64,000 nt of DNA from Entomomonas moraniae (GTDB lineage Bacteria; Pseudomonadota; Gammaproteobacteria; Pseudomonadales; Pseudomonadaceae), in the NCBI RefSeq assembly GCF_003991975.1, contig NZ_CP029822.1, positions 806,001-870,000 of the forward strand, written 5' to 3'. Position numbers and translations under genes: made by a program. Positions 57,004-64,000 of the stretch are shown here, in pieces (the first letter of the stretch is position 1; every line of letters starts with the position of its first letter). The notes beneath the pieces are model-generated. The model searched no databases, had not been told where the DNA came from, and worked only from the letters and a program-made list of their open reading frames with translations.

Positions 57004-57359
57004 TATGATAGCCCCACAAAAATAACACCCGCAGTGATAAGCGTCATGCCGATAATACGATAAGGCGTTAAGATTTCATTAAATAACAGTCGTCCAACAA
57101 CCATAACGGCAATAATGTTAATAGAGCCTAATAAAATACCTTGAGAAAGTTCAACTAACGATAAGAAAGCGAGCCACAAGAAGAATTCGGCAAGATAAGA
57201 TCCTATACCAATCCATAACCAATAATTACGGAATAAATCAAACCAGTAATGCCAGCCATCTCTATTATTTGGCGCCGTTGCTGCGAATTTAAAAGCGATC
57301 TGACCTAGTGTGTCAAAACACACATTTGAGACCCATAACACGATAACTAGGGGAGACAT
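57003..57359 (-). CDS. Half-size EamA/DMT transporter, first of a pair
   Basis: 118 residues, four membrane helices with FDTLGQIAFKFAATAP and ELSQGILLGSINIIAVMVVGRLLFNEILTPYRIIGMTLI, the EamA end pattern. It overlaps the next gene by one base, so they are probably translated together as a hetero-dimer. It lies 2 bp after the hydrolase gene. Confidence 0.8.
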   Translation of the reverse strand: MSPLVIVLWVSNVCFDTLGQIAFKFAATAPNNRDGWHYWFDLFRNYWLWIGIGSYLAEFFLWLAFLSLVELSQGILLGSINIIAVMVVGRLLFNEILTPYRIIGMTLITAGVIFVGLS

Positions 57360-57361
57360 TT

Positions 57362-58222
57362 TTAGAGGCTCCGTTGATCAGTTGTTGAAGAGGACACTTG
57401 TGCTTGAGTATTAGCTATTTCTTCAAAGAACTCAACACTCTCTTTAATTACATCACGTCGTTGACGGTCGATAGTGATTAAGTGGTAACTGTCTTCAAGA
57501 ACAATGAATTTAGTAGGGCCTTTTACTGATTTCTCAACAAGCCGTGCATTGGTATCGATATTGGCGATATCATCATGCCCTGAGTGCATAATTAAACAAG
57601 GTGTGGTTACCTCGGGTAGTTGTTTCTTTACAACCCTTGCCAAAAGTTGCATTTCAGCCAGTGCGGGGAAAGGATTACCTGCTAAGCCGGCAGCGGCACT
57701 ATCACCACTTAACATGCTGGCTGAAACAGTTGCTCTAATACGTTCATCTTTTAGTCCATAAGGTGGTTTTTCAATAAAAGATGTTTTTTGAAAAAGATTG
57801 AGTTTTTTGAGTATAACTAATGAAAAGAATAGCTTTTTTGCCCATAGTGGCATGCTCCAGCCATCATAACTAAATGTAGGGCCATAAACACCAACCCCTT
57901 TAATTTGGTTAGGGCGGTCAGCTGCTAGTTTTAAGGCAAGCAGGGCACCCATAGAAAGCCCTGCAACAAAAACATTATCAACTTCTTTTGCTAAATAGTC
58001 TGCTGCTTCTTCAACACTTTTATACCAGTCTACCCATGTGGTTTTGCAAAGGTCAGCTTCATCTCCACAATGTCCAGCAAGTTGCATTGCATAAACGGTA
58101 AAACCTGCTTTATTTAAGCCTTTAGCAATAATACGCATTTCATTAGGCGTACCGGTTAAGCCATGAATTAATAGTACACCGTTTTTATTACCCGGCATAA
58201 AGTATGATGAATCTTGAATCAT
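57362..58222 (-). CDS. Alpha/beta-hydrolase (carboxylesterase/lipase-like)
   Basis: 286 residues. GVLLIHGLTGTPNEM is the oxyanion strand, GLSMGALLAL the nucleophile elbow, HSGHDDI the acid, and DSYHLITIDR the catalytic His: a complete triad. No signal peptide; resembles carboxylesterase Est30/monoacylglycerol lipase types. It lies 12 bp after the HAD gene. Confidence 0.88.
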   Translation of the reverse strand: MIQDSSYFMPGNKNGVLLIHGLTGTPNEMRIIAKGLNKAGFTVYAMQLAGHCGDEADLCKTTWVDWYKSVEEAADYLAKEVDNVFVAGLSMGALLALKLAADRPNQIKGVGVYGPTFSYDGWSMPLWAKKLFFSLVILKKLNLFQKTSFIEKPPYGLKDERIRATVSASMLSGDSAAAGLAGNPFPALAEMQLLARVVKKQLPEVTTPCLIMHSGHDDIANIDTNARLVEKSVKGPTKFIVLEDSYHLITIDRQRRDVIKESVEFFEEIANTQAQVSSSTTDQRSL

Positions 58223-58234
58223 AAAAACCTATAA

Positions 58235-59002
58235 TTATTCAACTGACATAGCAGGGATTCTGCTATATTTTTGGTGTGCACTGTAATCTTCTAGAATACT
58301 TGGTAACACCGCGATTGCATCAGCAAAATTATTGATAGCAATATGATCAATAGCGTTTTTCTCACAGTAACCAATCAGTTTGTCTTTTGCTAACACAAGA
58401 TCAACTTTGTTAGAGACACAAAAGTCAGAAGTACCATCACCAACATAAAACACTTGGTTAAAGTGTTTACGTTGTTGTTTTAAGTGATTACATTTACAAT
58501 TACCACTGGCTTTAACGCAATTAGCATTTGCATAGGGGAATGTAAGACGCCAATTTCTTTCATTGTCGTGTAATAATTTATTTGCAAACACAGGTAATGA
58601 CTCTAATCCATTACGTTTTAAAATAGATTGAATAGCATAGTCTAAACCATCACTTACAACATGCACTGCAATATTTTCGCTATGTGCTTTGCTAACAAAT
58701 GCTTTGAAACTAGGGTCTATTTTAACTTGAGATAACACTTCATCAAGTTCTTCTAGACTAGCATCAAGTAACGCAATTTGTTTGCTCATACACTCTTGTG
58801 AGCCAATAACACCTGCAACCCATTGATCTTCTAACTCCTCATAACCATTTTTTCCAAAACGGGTGAGTAGGATATCAGTAACATCTTTAAGGCTGATAGT
58901 CCCATCAAAATCACATAGTATGATGGGTTTCTGTGGCTCAAAACTATAGCTAGTTCTAGCTTGTCGAAAAATATTTTCTGAGATGGATAAGAAACTACTC
59001 AT
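58235..59002 (-). CDS. HAD-superfamily phosphatase, MtnX/SerB-like
   Basis: 255 residues. ILCDFDGTISLKDVTD is motif I (two Asp), VHVVSDGLDY motif II, and FYVGDGTSDFCVSNKVD motif IV. Close in style to 2-hydroxy-3-keto-5-methylthiopentenyl-1-phosphate phosphatases (MtnX-like) but with a Cys-rich insert (NCVKASGNCKCNH). No methionine-salvage neighbours, so a different phosphate substrate is likely. First gene of the leftward row. Confidence 0.8.
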   Translation of the reverse strand: MSSFLSISENIFRQARTSYSFEPQKPIILCDFDGTISLKDVTDILLTRFGKNGYEELEDQWVAGVIGSQECMSKQIALLDASLEELDEVLSQVKIDPSFKAFVSKAHSENIAVHVVSDGLDYAIQSILKRNGLESLPVFANKLLHDNERNWRLTFPYANANCVKASGNCKCNHLKQQRKHFNQVFYVGDGTSDFCVSNKVDLVLAKDKLIGYCEKNAIDHIAINNFADAIAVLPSILEDYSAHQKYSRIPAMSVE

Positions 59003-59166
59003 ATTTTTATACCAATATTTTCAATGTAATATAGAATACTGTTTTAACTTGTTTAGTATTTTATAAGAAATCTGTACAATTCTTTGTTTCTGCTTTGTGT
59101 ATATTCTGTAACGAGTATGTAAAATAGACGATTGGTAACATGATATTTGAATAAAGTGAACGTACA

Positions 59167-59910
59167 ATGAATGATAAAATATTAATTATTGAAGATGATG
59201 AGCGTTTGGCTAATCTTGTTCAGGCTTATTTAGTTCGGCATGATTATCAAGTTGAGTGGCATGATCAAGGGGATACAGCAGAGGAAGCGATTGTCAAAAT
59301 AAAGCCAGATTTAATTATTCTCGATGTTATGTTGCCAGGAAAGTCAGGTTTTGATATTTGCCGAGATATCCGAACTTGGTTTACAGGCTTTATTTTAATT
59401 ATGACGGCCAGTGAAGATAATATTGATGAAATTGTCGGTTTGGAATTGGGGGCTGATGATTATTTAGCAAAACCAATTGAGCCAAGACTTTTGTTGGCCC
59501 GTGTTCGTGCTTTATTACGCCGTAAGCAACTTGAGATCGATCCTTCGATTTCATATCCTATTAGCATTGTAAGTCCTGAGATTCCAGATAATGAGGTACT
59601 TTTAAGCTTTGATGGTTTGATTGTTAATAATGAAAACCGTAAAGTTATTTTAAATGGGCAAGAAATAGATTTTACAACGGCTGAATTTGATTTGTTATGG
59701 TTACTAGCTAGTCATGCTGGGCAAATTTTATCTCGGGATGATATTTTTTCACAGGTTCGTGGTATTGACTTTGATGGTAGTGATCGTTCAATCGATGCAA
59801 GAGTATCTCGGTTACGCCGAAAACTATTGGATGATCCTGATAATCCCCGTCGTATTAAAACGGTTAGAGGAAAGGGATATCTTTTTTTATGTGAGGAAGA
59901 TAACCATTGA
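59167..59910 (+). CDS. OmpR-family response regulator, RstA-like
   Basis: 247 residues. The receiver has EDDERL, the phospho-Asp in LIILDVMLPG, MTAS and ADDYLAKPIEP. The C-terminal winged helix has EIDFTTAEFDLLWLLASHAGQILSRDDIF and RRIKTVRGKGYLF. It forms a pair with the kinase whose TTG start overlaps its stop (TTGA). It is divergent from the HAD phosphatase row, which may be its target. Confidence 0.93.
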   Translation: MNDKILIIEDDERLANLVQAYLVRHDYQVEWHDQGDTAEEAIVKIKPDLIILDVMLPGKSGFDICRDIRTWFTGFILIMTASEDNIDEIVGLELGADDYLAKPIEPRLLLARVRALLRRKQLEIDPSISYPISIVSPEIPDNEVLLSFDGLIVNNENRKVILNGQEIDFTTAEFDLLWLLASHAGQILSRDDIFSQVRGIDFDGSDRSIDARVSRLRRKLLDDPDNPRRIKTVRGKGYLFLCEEDNH

Positions 59911-61244
59911 GTGTCATATTAACTAAGCTAACGTTTAGTAAACGTATCATTATTTATTTAATTACGTTATTAATTTTGCAGTGTATTATTGCCTATGGGG
60001 CATTGCTCGTTTTTGATGCGTTGCCGCCATCAATTACTGGTGTTCCTGAAGACCATACTGTTCAAAGAGACTCACAAAAAGGAACTGTCAGTTTGATCCG
60101 TATGCAAATTAATCAAAATAAAAATCTATCTGTTCAACAAGTGGTTGATAATTTACAGCCTTTATTTGGTTATCCTATAACTGTGTTGGAGGCAGATGTG
60201 TTATTGCCTCCATCCGTAAAAAAAGAGTTAGATGAGTATGGTACAGCTTACGATGAAGACCTCGATATTTTATATGTTAGCCTTGATAGTCATGATATTC
60301 TTAAGTTAGGCCCCATTTTAATGCGTGATATCCTTGAATCGGATTTTATGCCATTTAGTGTTTTTATTTTTTTATGGTCGTTATTTAGTGTTGCTATCTT
60401 CTTTATTTTAATTTACTTTGCCTTTGTTCACTTTTGGAAAGATTTGGTCAATATAAGAAAAACCGCAGAGCGGCTAGGACAAGGTGATCTAGATGCAAGG
60501 ACAGAGGATGCAAGGAGCTGGTTGTTTAGACCCTTAGCAAGTGTTTTAAATAATATGGGTGTTCACATTAAACACTTGGTGACAACCAGCGAAACTATTT
60601 CTCACGCTATGGCGCATGAGCTAAGAACTCCTCTTGCTCGGATGCGTTTTGAACTCAGTATGCTTGATGAGGCAAGAAGTGATGAAGAGCGCTTACAATA
60701 TCGAAAAGGACTGGATGAAGATATTGATGAGCTCGAGTCTTTAATTAAGGTGAGCTTAAGTTACTTCAAAATGCAACAAAGTCAGTTTGAGCTTAATTTA
60801 ACTGAAGTTCCTTTAAAAGAGTGGAGTGAAAAGCTCTGTAAATCACTTACATTATTTAAGCCCGAAAACTTTGAGCTAGAATGTAATAGCCAAGATGATA
60901 CAGCACTGTTTGATATTAATTTAAGCGATACAATTGTTAAGAACCTATTACTTAATGCATTTAAATACGCTAATAGTAAAGCTATTTTTAGTGTATTTAA
61001 AAAAGAAGACAAAGTTGTTTTTGTTATTGATGATGATGGCCCAGGCGTTCCTATTGAGTTTCGAGACAGGGTCTTTATGCCTTTTTCTAGATTAGATACA
61101 AGCCGTACCAGAACAACCGGCGGGTATGGTTTAGGGCTAGCGTATGTAAAACTTATTGCTGAAATTCATAATGGTAAAGCATTTGTAGTTACAAGCCCAT
61201 TAGGCGGTGCTCGCTTTGTTGTAGCGATTAAATCAGGCGACTAG
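59907..61244 (+). CDS. Sensor histidine kinase, RstB-like
   Basis: 445 residues starting at TTG 59907 (GAGG upstream, overlap with the regulator stop). One N-terminal membrane helix, a periplasmic domain of about 110 residues, a second helix near 155-175, HAMP, the H-box AHELRTPLARMRFEL, NLLLNAFKYA (N-box), DDGPGVP (G1) and TGGYGLGLAYVKLIAE (G2). The layout and short sensor fit RstB-type kinases. Signal unknown. Confidence 0.92.
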   Translation: MSVILTKLTFSKRIIIYLITLLILQCIIAYGALLVFDALPPSITGVPEDHTVQRDSQKGTVSLIRMQINQNKNLSVQQVVDNLQPLFGYPITVLEADVLLPPSVKKELDEYGTAYDEDLDILYVSLDSHDILKLGPILMRDILESDFMPFSVFIFLWSLFSVAIFFILIYFAFVHFWKDLVNIRKTAERLGQGDLDARTEDARSWLFRPLASVLNNMGVHIKHLVTTSETISHAMAHELRTPLARMRFELSMLDEARSDEERLQYRKGLDEDIDELESLIKVSLSYFKMQQSQFELNLTEVPLKEWSEKLCKSLTLFKPENFELECNSQDDTALFDINLSDTIVKNLLLNAFKYANSKAIFSVFKKEDKVVFVIDDDGPGVPIEFRDRVFMPFSRLDTSRTRTTGGYGLGLAYVKLIAEIHNGKAFVVTSPLGGARFVVAIKSGD

Positions 61245-61247
61245 AAT

Positions 61248-61276
61248 AAAGCCAGTTTTATACTGGCTTTGTTTTT
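61248..61276 (+). terminator. Terminator of the two-component operon
   Basis: AAAGCCAGT (61248-61256), loop TTTAT, ACTGGCTTT (61262-61270), then G and a T6 run. Confidence 0.85.
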
Positions 61277-61277
61277 T

Positions 61278-61697
61278 CTAAAAAATTAAACTGTTATGGT
61301 ATTTTTGTAATCGTTCAAGATCAGCTTGGGTAATCTTGCTTAGCCGTGCTAGATTCATATTATCTTTTAAGTCAGCTATTTTTATTTGTCTAGCCAGAGA
61401 GTTTAGGCTAACACGTAAAATAAATTGCTCATAAGATTCATCATTACTTTTAGTTAATGCTACGATTGCTTCTAAGATATCCTCTGAAAATCCTTTACTA
61501 CGTAGTTCATCAATGGTTATTGGTGTATCCTCAATCACATCATGAAGTAGCGCAATGACTTTTAATGTGACATCATCAAATGCAAACATCAACCTAAGTG
61601 GATGAAGAATATAAGGTTGACTTGCTTTATCATATTGGTCTTTATGCCCATTAAAAGCAATGCTAAGGGCTTCCTGGAACTGTTTATTCTTCTCCAT
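61278..61697 (-). CDS. Small HD-domain hydrolase, SpoT/MESH1-like
   Basis: 139 residues. HKDQYDKASQPYILHPLRLMF, ALLHDVIEDTPIT (HD and ED motifs) and KIADLKDNMNLARL match the hydrolase domain of SpoT and small alarmone hydrolases. No synthetase domain. It may degrade (p)ppGpp or NADPH-like pyrophosphates (inference from family). It starts 16 bp after the EAL gene and is probably cotranscribed with it. Confidence 0.8.
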   Translation of the reverse strand: MEKNKQFQEALSIAFNGHKDQYDKASQPYILHPLRLMFAFDDVTLKVIALLHDVIEDTPITIDELRSKGFSEDILEAIVALTKSNDESYEQFILRVSLNSLARQIKIADLKDNMNLARLSKITQADLERLQKYHNSLIF

Positions 61698-61713
61698 TGC
61701 TCTTACCTTATAA

Positions 61714-63360
61714 TTAAGCCTCTTTTAATGGTTCTGGTTTTCCAAAGATATAGCCTTGAATTTCTAGGCAACCAATTGATTTTAATGTGTTTAGTTGTAC
61801 CTCATTTTCGACACCCTCAGCAATCAGAGGGAGATGAATACTATTAACCAACGAAATAATACTCTGCAGAAATGTTACTGATTTTTTATTGTATTCAATG
61901 TCATTAATAAAACTACGATCTAGTTTTATACAATCAAACTTAAAGTCGTGTAGAAGTTTTAGTGAAGAATAGCCCGTACCGAAATCATCTAAAGAAATAC
62001 TGATTCCCATTGCTTGTAGTTCTTTTAGTTGTTTAAATGTATTGGTTTGATCATTGATGAAGGCTGTTTCTGTTACCTCAAGTTCTAATTGTTCAGTAGG
62101 ATACCCAGTTGTTTCTAAGATACGAGATACGTTTTCGATAAAATTGGGATCTTTTAATTGAATAGGTGATAGATTAACTGAAACTTTTTTATTTATCTTA
62201 TATGTTAGAACCTCTTTGCAAACAGTTTCTAAAATCCAATATCCGAGGGGAATAATTTTTCGTGTGTCTTCTGCCACAGGGATGAATGTGTCGGGGCTTA
62301 TTAGTCCTAATGTTGGATGTTGCCACCTGAGCAATGCTTCATACCCTGATGTATCATTGTGTAGTAAAGAATATTTTCGTTGATAGAGAATGAATAACTC
62401 ATTTTTTTCAATGGCGGTTGACATATCATGAGCTAGCATTTTGATTTCTTGCGTTTTTCCATCAACTTTCTTGTCATAGCAACAAATACGATCATTTATT
62501 TTTTTATGGGCTCGGATCATTGCAGTCTCAGCATTATTAACCAAGTCTATTAAATTGTTAGCATCACCAGGATATATAGATGCACCAATGGCAACAGTAA
62601 TTAAAAAATCTTGATCGTCTATGGAGTATATGTTGTTAGTACAGCCATAAATACGCCTATAAAAATGGGTAATATCTTCTTTATTATCAAATATCTTTAG
62701 TGCAATAAATTGATCATTACTAAAACGAGCCAATATTTCATCGGGAAGGAGATTCTGCTTTATTTTATCGGCAATATTTTTAGCTAGTTTATCGCCTGTG
62801 CGATAGCCTCTGTTATTAATGATTTCTTTGAGTGTATCGACACCAAGTAAGCAGATAGCAAGCTTGTTATTCTGTGGTAGATCATTGATATTTGTTTGTG
62901 CAATATTAAAAAACTCATTTCGGCTAAATGTGTCTGTTAACGTATCATATTTTGCGAGATAAGAAATTTTATCTAAAAAGTTTTTTTGCTCAGTAATATT
63001 TTTGGTTATTTTCGTAAAACCTTCCAGAGCACCTTTATAATCATATATTGGGTCTATTACAACATGAGCCCAAAAACGATTGCCATCTTTCTTATAACGC
63101 CATCCTTCGCCTTCAAAATGCCCCTGCTTTAAAGCATAATCAAGATTTTGTGCAGGTATTTTTAATATCTGATCATCAAGGCTATAAAAAATACCATAGT
63201 ACTTCCCAATAATTTCACTGTCAGTATAACCTTTTGCTCTTTCAGCTCCTATATTCCAGCTAACAACAATACCTTCTAAGTTTAAGATATAGATAGCATA
63301 ATCTTGTACACTTTCGATAAAATGACGGTAAGAAATATCAGTGAGGTATTGTGAGTTCAT
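61714..63360 (-). CDS. PAS-GGDEF-EAL protein, likely c-di-GMP phosphodiesterase
   Basis: 548 residues. PAS domain about 10-120 with a PAC-like end (GEGWRYKKDGNRFWAHV). A degenerate GGDEF domain about 140-290 has RFSNDQF in place of RxGGDEF, so cyclase activity is not expected; the domain may sense GTP. EAL domain about 310-548 has YEALLRWQHP, VNLSPIQLK, ELEVTETAF, LDDFGTGYSSL, IKLDRSFI, AEGVEN and QGYIFGKP, all catalytic residues present. No membrane segment. Confidence 0.93.
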   Translation of the reverse strand: MNSQYLTDISYRHFIESVQDYAIYILNLEGIVVSWNIGAERAKGYTDSEIIGKYYGIFYSLDDQILKIPAQNLDYALKQGHFEGEGWRYKKDGNRFWAHVVIDPIYDYKGALEGFTKITKNITEQKNFLDKISYLAKYDTLTDTFSRNEFFNIAQTNINDLPQNNKLAICLLGVDTLKEIINNRGYRTGDKLAKNIADKIKQNLLPDEILARFSNDQFIALKIFDNKEDITHFYRRIYGCTNNIYSIDDQDFLITVAIGASIYPGDANNLIDLVNNAETAMIRAHKKINDRICCYDKKVDGKTQEIKMLAHDMSTAIEKNELFILYQRKYSLLHNDTSGYEALLRWQHPTLGLISPDTFIPVAEDTRKIIPLGYWILETVCKEVLTYKINKKVSVNLSPIQLKDPNFIENVSRILETTGYPTEQLELEVTETAFINDQTNTFKQLKELQAMGISISLDDFGTGYSSLKLLHDFKFDCIKLDRSFINDIEYNKKSVTFLQSIISLVNSIHLPLIAEGVENEVQLNTLKSIGCLEIQGYIFGKPEPLKEA

Positions 63361-63617
63361 CTTCCTAATCTCTAAGTAAAATGATGGTCTAACATTTTAT
63401 GCTCTATTTAATATAAATTATACTTTATAATCTAGCCTTGATTCTTATAGCATAGGTCATTGAAAATGGCTTTTTCGACAATGATTTAATATAGCATAAG
63501 ATTTTACTTTTAGCTTGAGTGCCATCATAATTCTTTTGGATATGTGTTATGGGTTTATAATTGTTACTTCTTATGGATAGATAATAAGAATAGCAGGTAA
63601 CTGTTTGGATAATAAGA

Positions 63618-64000
63618 ATGTTTAATATGTTAAAGCAATCCGAGTTTAGAAGAGGCTTGATTGCTGCTATTCCTATCATGATTAGTTTTATTCCATTCTC
63701 TTTGGTTTTAGGCGCGCAAGCTATTCAAAGGGGGATGGTAGTAGGAGAAATATCGGCCATGGTAGCCGTAAATTTTGCGGGAGGGTCTGAGTTTGTTGCT
63801 GTCAATTTATGGACATCACCACCACACCTTTTACTCATTGCATTAATGACATTGTTAGTCAATAGCCGACATATTTTAATGGGGGCAGCGTTGACCCCTT
63901 ATTTAAAAGAAGTACCTAAAAGAAAAGTATTACTTTCTTTATTTTTTATGTGTGATGAAAGTTGGGCGTTAAGTTTTGCCGATATAAAAAAATCACCTAA
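63618..64000 (+). CDS. AzlC-family branched-chain amino acid permease, partial
   Basis: The start and 127 residues are inside the window and the frame runs off the right edge. MLKQSEFRRGLIAAIPIMISF, PFSLVLGAQA and FAGGSEFVAVNLW are typical AzlC openings, followed by VNSRHILMGAALTPYL. AzlC pairs with AzlD to export branched-chain amino acids. ATG 63618 is used; ATG 63627 (MLKQS) is an alternative. Confidence 0.85.
   Translation, partial: MFNMLKQSEFRRGLIAAIPIMISFIPFSLVLGAQAIQRGMVVGEISAMVAVNFAGGSEFVAVNLWTSPPHLLLIALMTLLVNSRHILMGAALTPYLKEVPKRKVLLSLFFMCDESWALSFADIKKSP

Noticed and set aside
63425-63679. 84-codon leftward ORF overlapping the AzlC gene start
   Set aside because: It is antisense to a clear AzlC coding sequence and has no recognisable domain or ribosome binding site.
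1-64000. CRISPR arrays, insertion sequences, tRNA and rRNA genes
   Set aside because: I looked for regularly spaced repeats, transposase motifs and tRNA cloverleaf signals and saw none that I could support.

Overview
The window is AT-rich chromosomal DNA from a gammaproteobacterium related to Pseudomonas. Support comes from a nuo operon with a fused nuoCD gene, a two-gene class Ia ribonucleotide reductase (NrdA with a long N-terminus), RlmA, DapE, a DUF2388 protein and a Pseudomonas-like cold-shock protein. The low GC and heavy gene decay suggest a host-associated lineage such as Entomomonas. The genus is inferred; no rRNA or other marker is present.

Region 1 (1-1230) holds the end of a TetR-type repressor gene and xthA. 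Region 2 (about 1295-15150) is a badly decayed lambda-like prophage. In order it keeps: an integrase in three reading frames without its arm-binding domain; a lambda Xis homologue; a broken Lar-type zinc ribbon; a broken ERF / YqaJ exonuclease / SSB recombination module; small membrane-protein genes; a lysis block (broken lambda-family holin, DUF5675 protein, Rz-like inner spanin, broken Rz1-like outer spanin); Rha-like and other regulator debris; and a tape-measure remnant. The repressor/replication genes, head genes and most tail genes are missing. Intact-looking cargo remains between the wrecks: lipoproteins, a Sel1-repeat protein and an MBL-fold hydrolase. Many lesions look like G-to-A changes (TGG to stop, ATG start to ATA) or single-base slips.

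Region 3 (15.4-24 kb) has two unidentified genes, an orphan fimbrial subunit, nrdB-nrdA, and recJ, with NrdR-like boxes between nrdA and recJ. Region 4 (24.0-39.1 kb) is the complete leftward nuoA-N operon for respiratory complex I, with an unusual insertion in NuoK. Region 5 (39.2-50.8 kb) is housekeeping: rlmA, dapE, a YbiO-type mechanosensitive channel, a Sel1-repeat protein, a cold-shock protein, gor, a TRIC-family membrane protein behind a tandem glycine riboswitch, an MFS transporter, a DUF2388 protein and a YchJ-like protein.

Region 6 (51.0-61.2 kb) is the most interesting intact block. On the plus strand are a class III aminotransferase, a FemAB/GNAT-type acyltransferase and an arginase-fold protein. 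On the minus strand are a HEAT-repeat protein, a DegT-type aminotransferase, two half-size EamA transporters, an alpha/beta hydrolase and a HAD phosphatase. A divergent OmpR/RstB-type two-component system flanks it. I infer a pathway that makes, and perhaps exports, an amine-bearing or acylated compound, but the product is unknown. Region 7 (61.3-64 kb) has a small SpoT-like HD hydrolase gene behind a PAS-GGDEF-EAL protein, and the start of an AzlC permease gene cut by the window edge.
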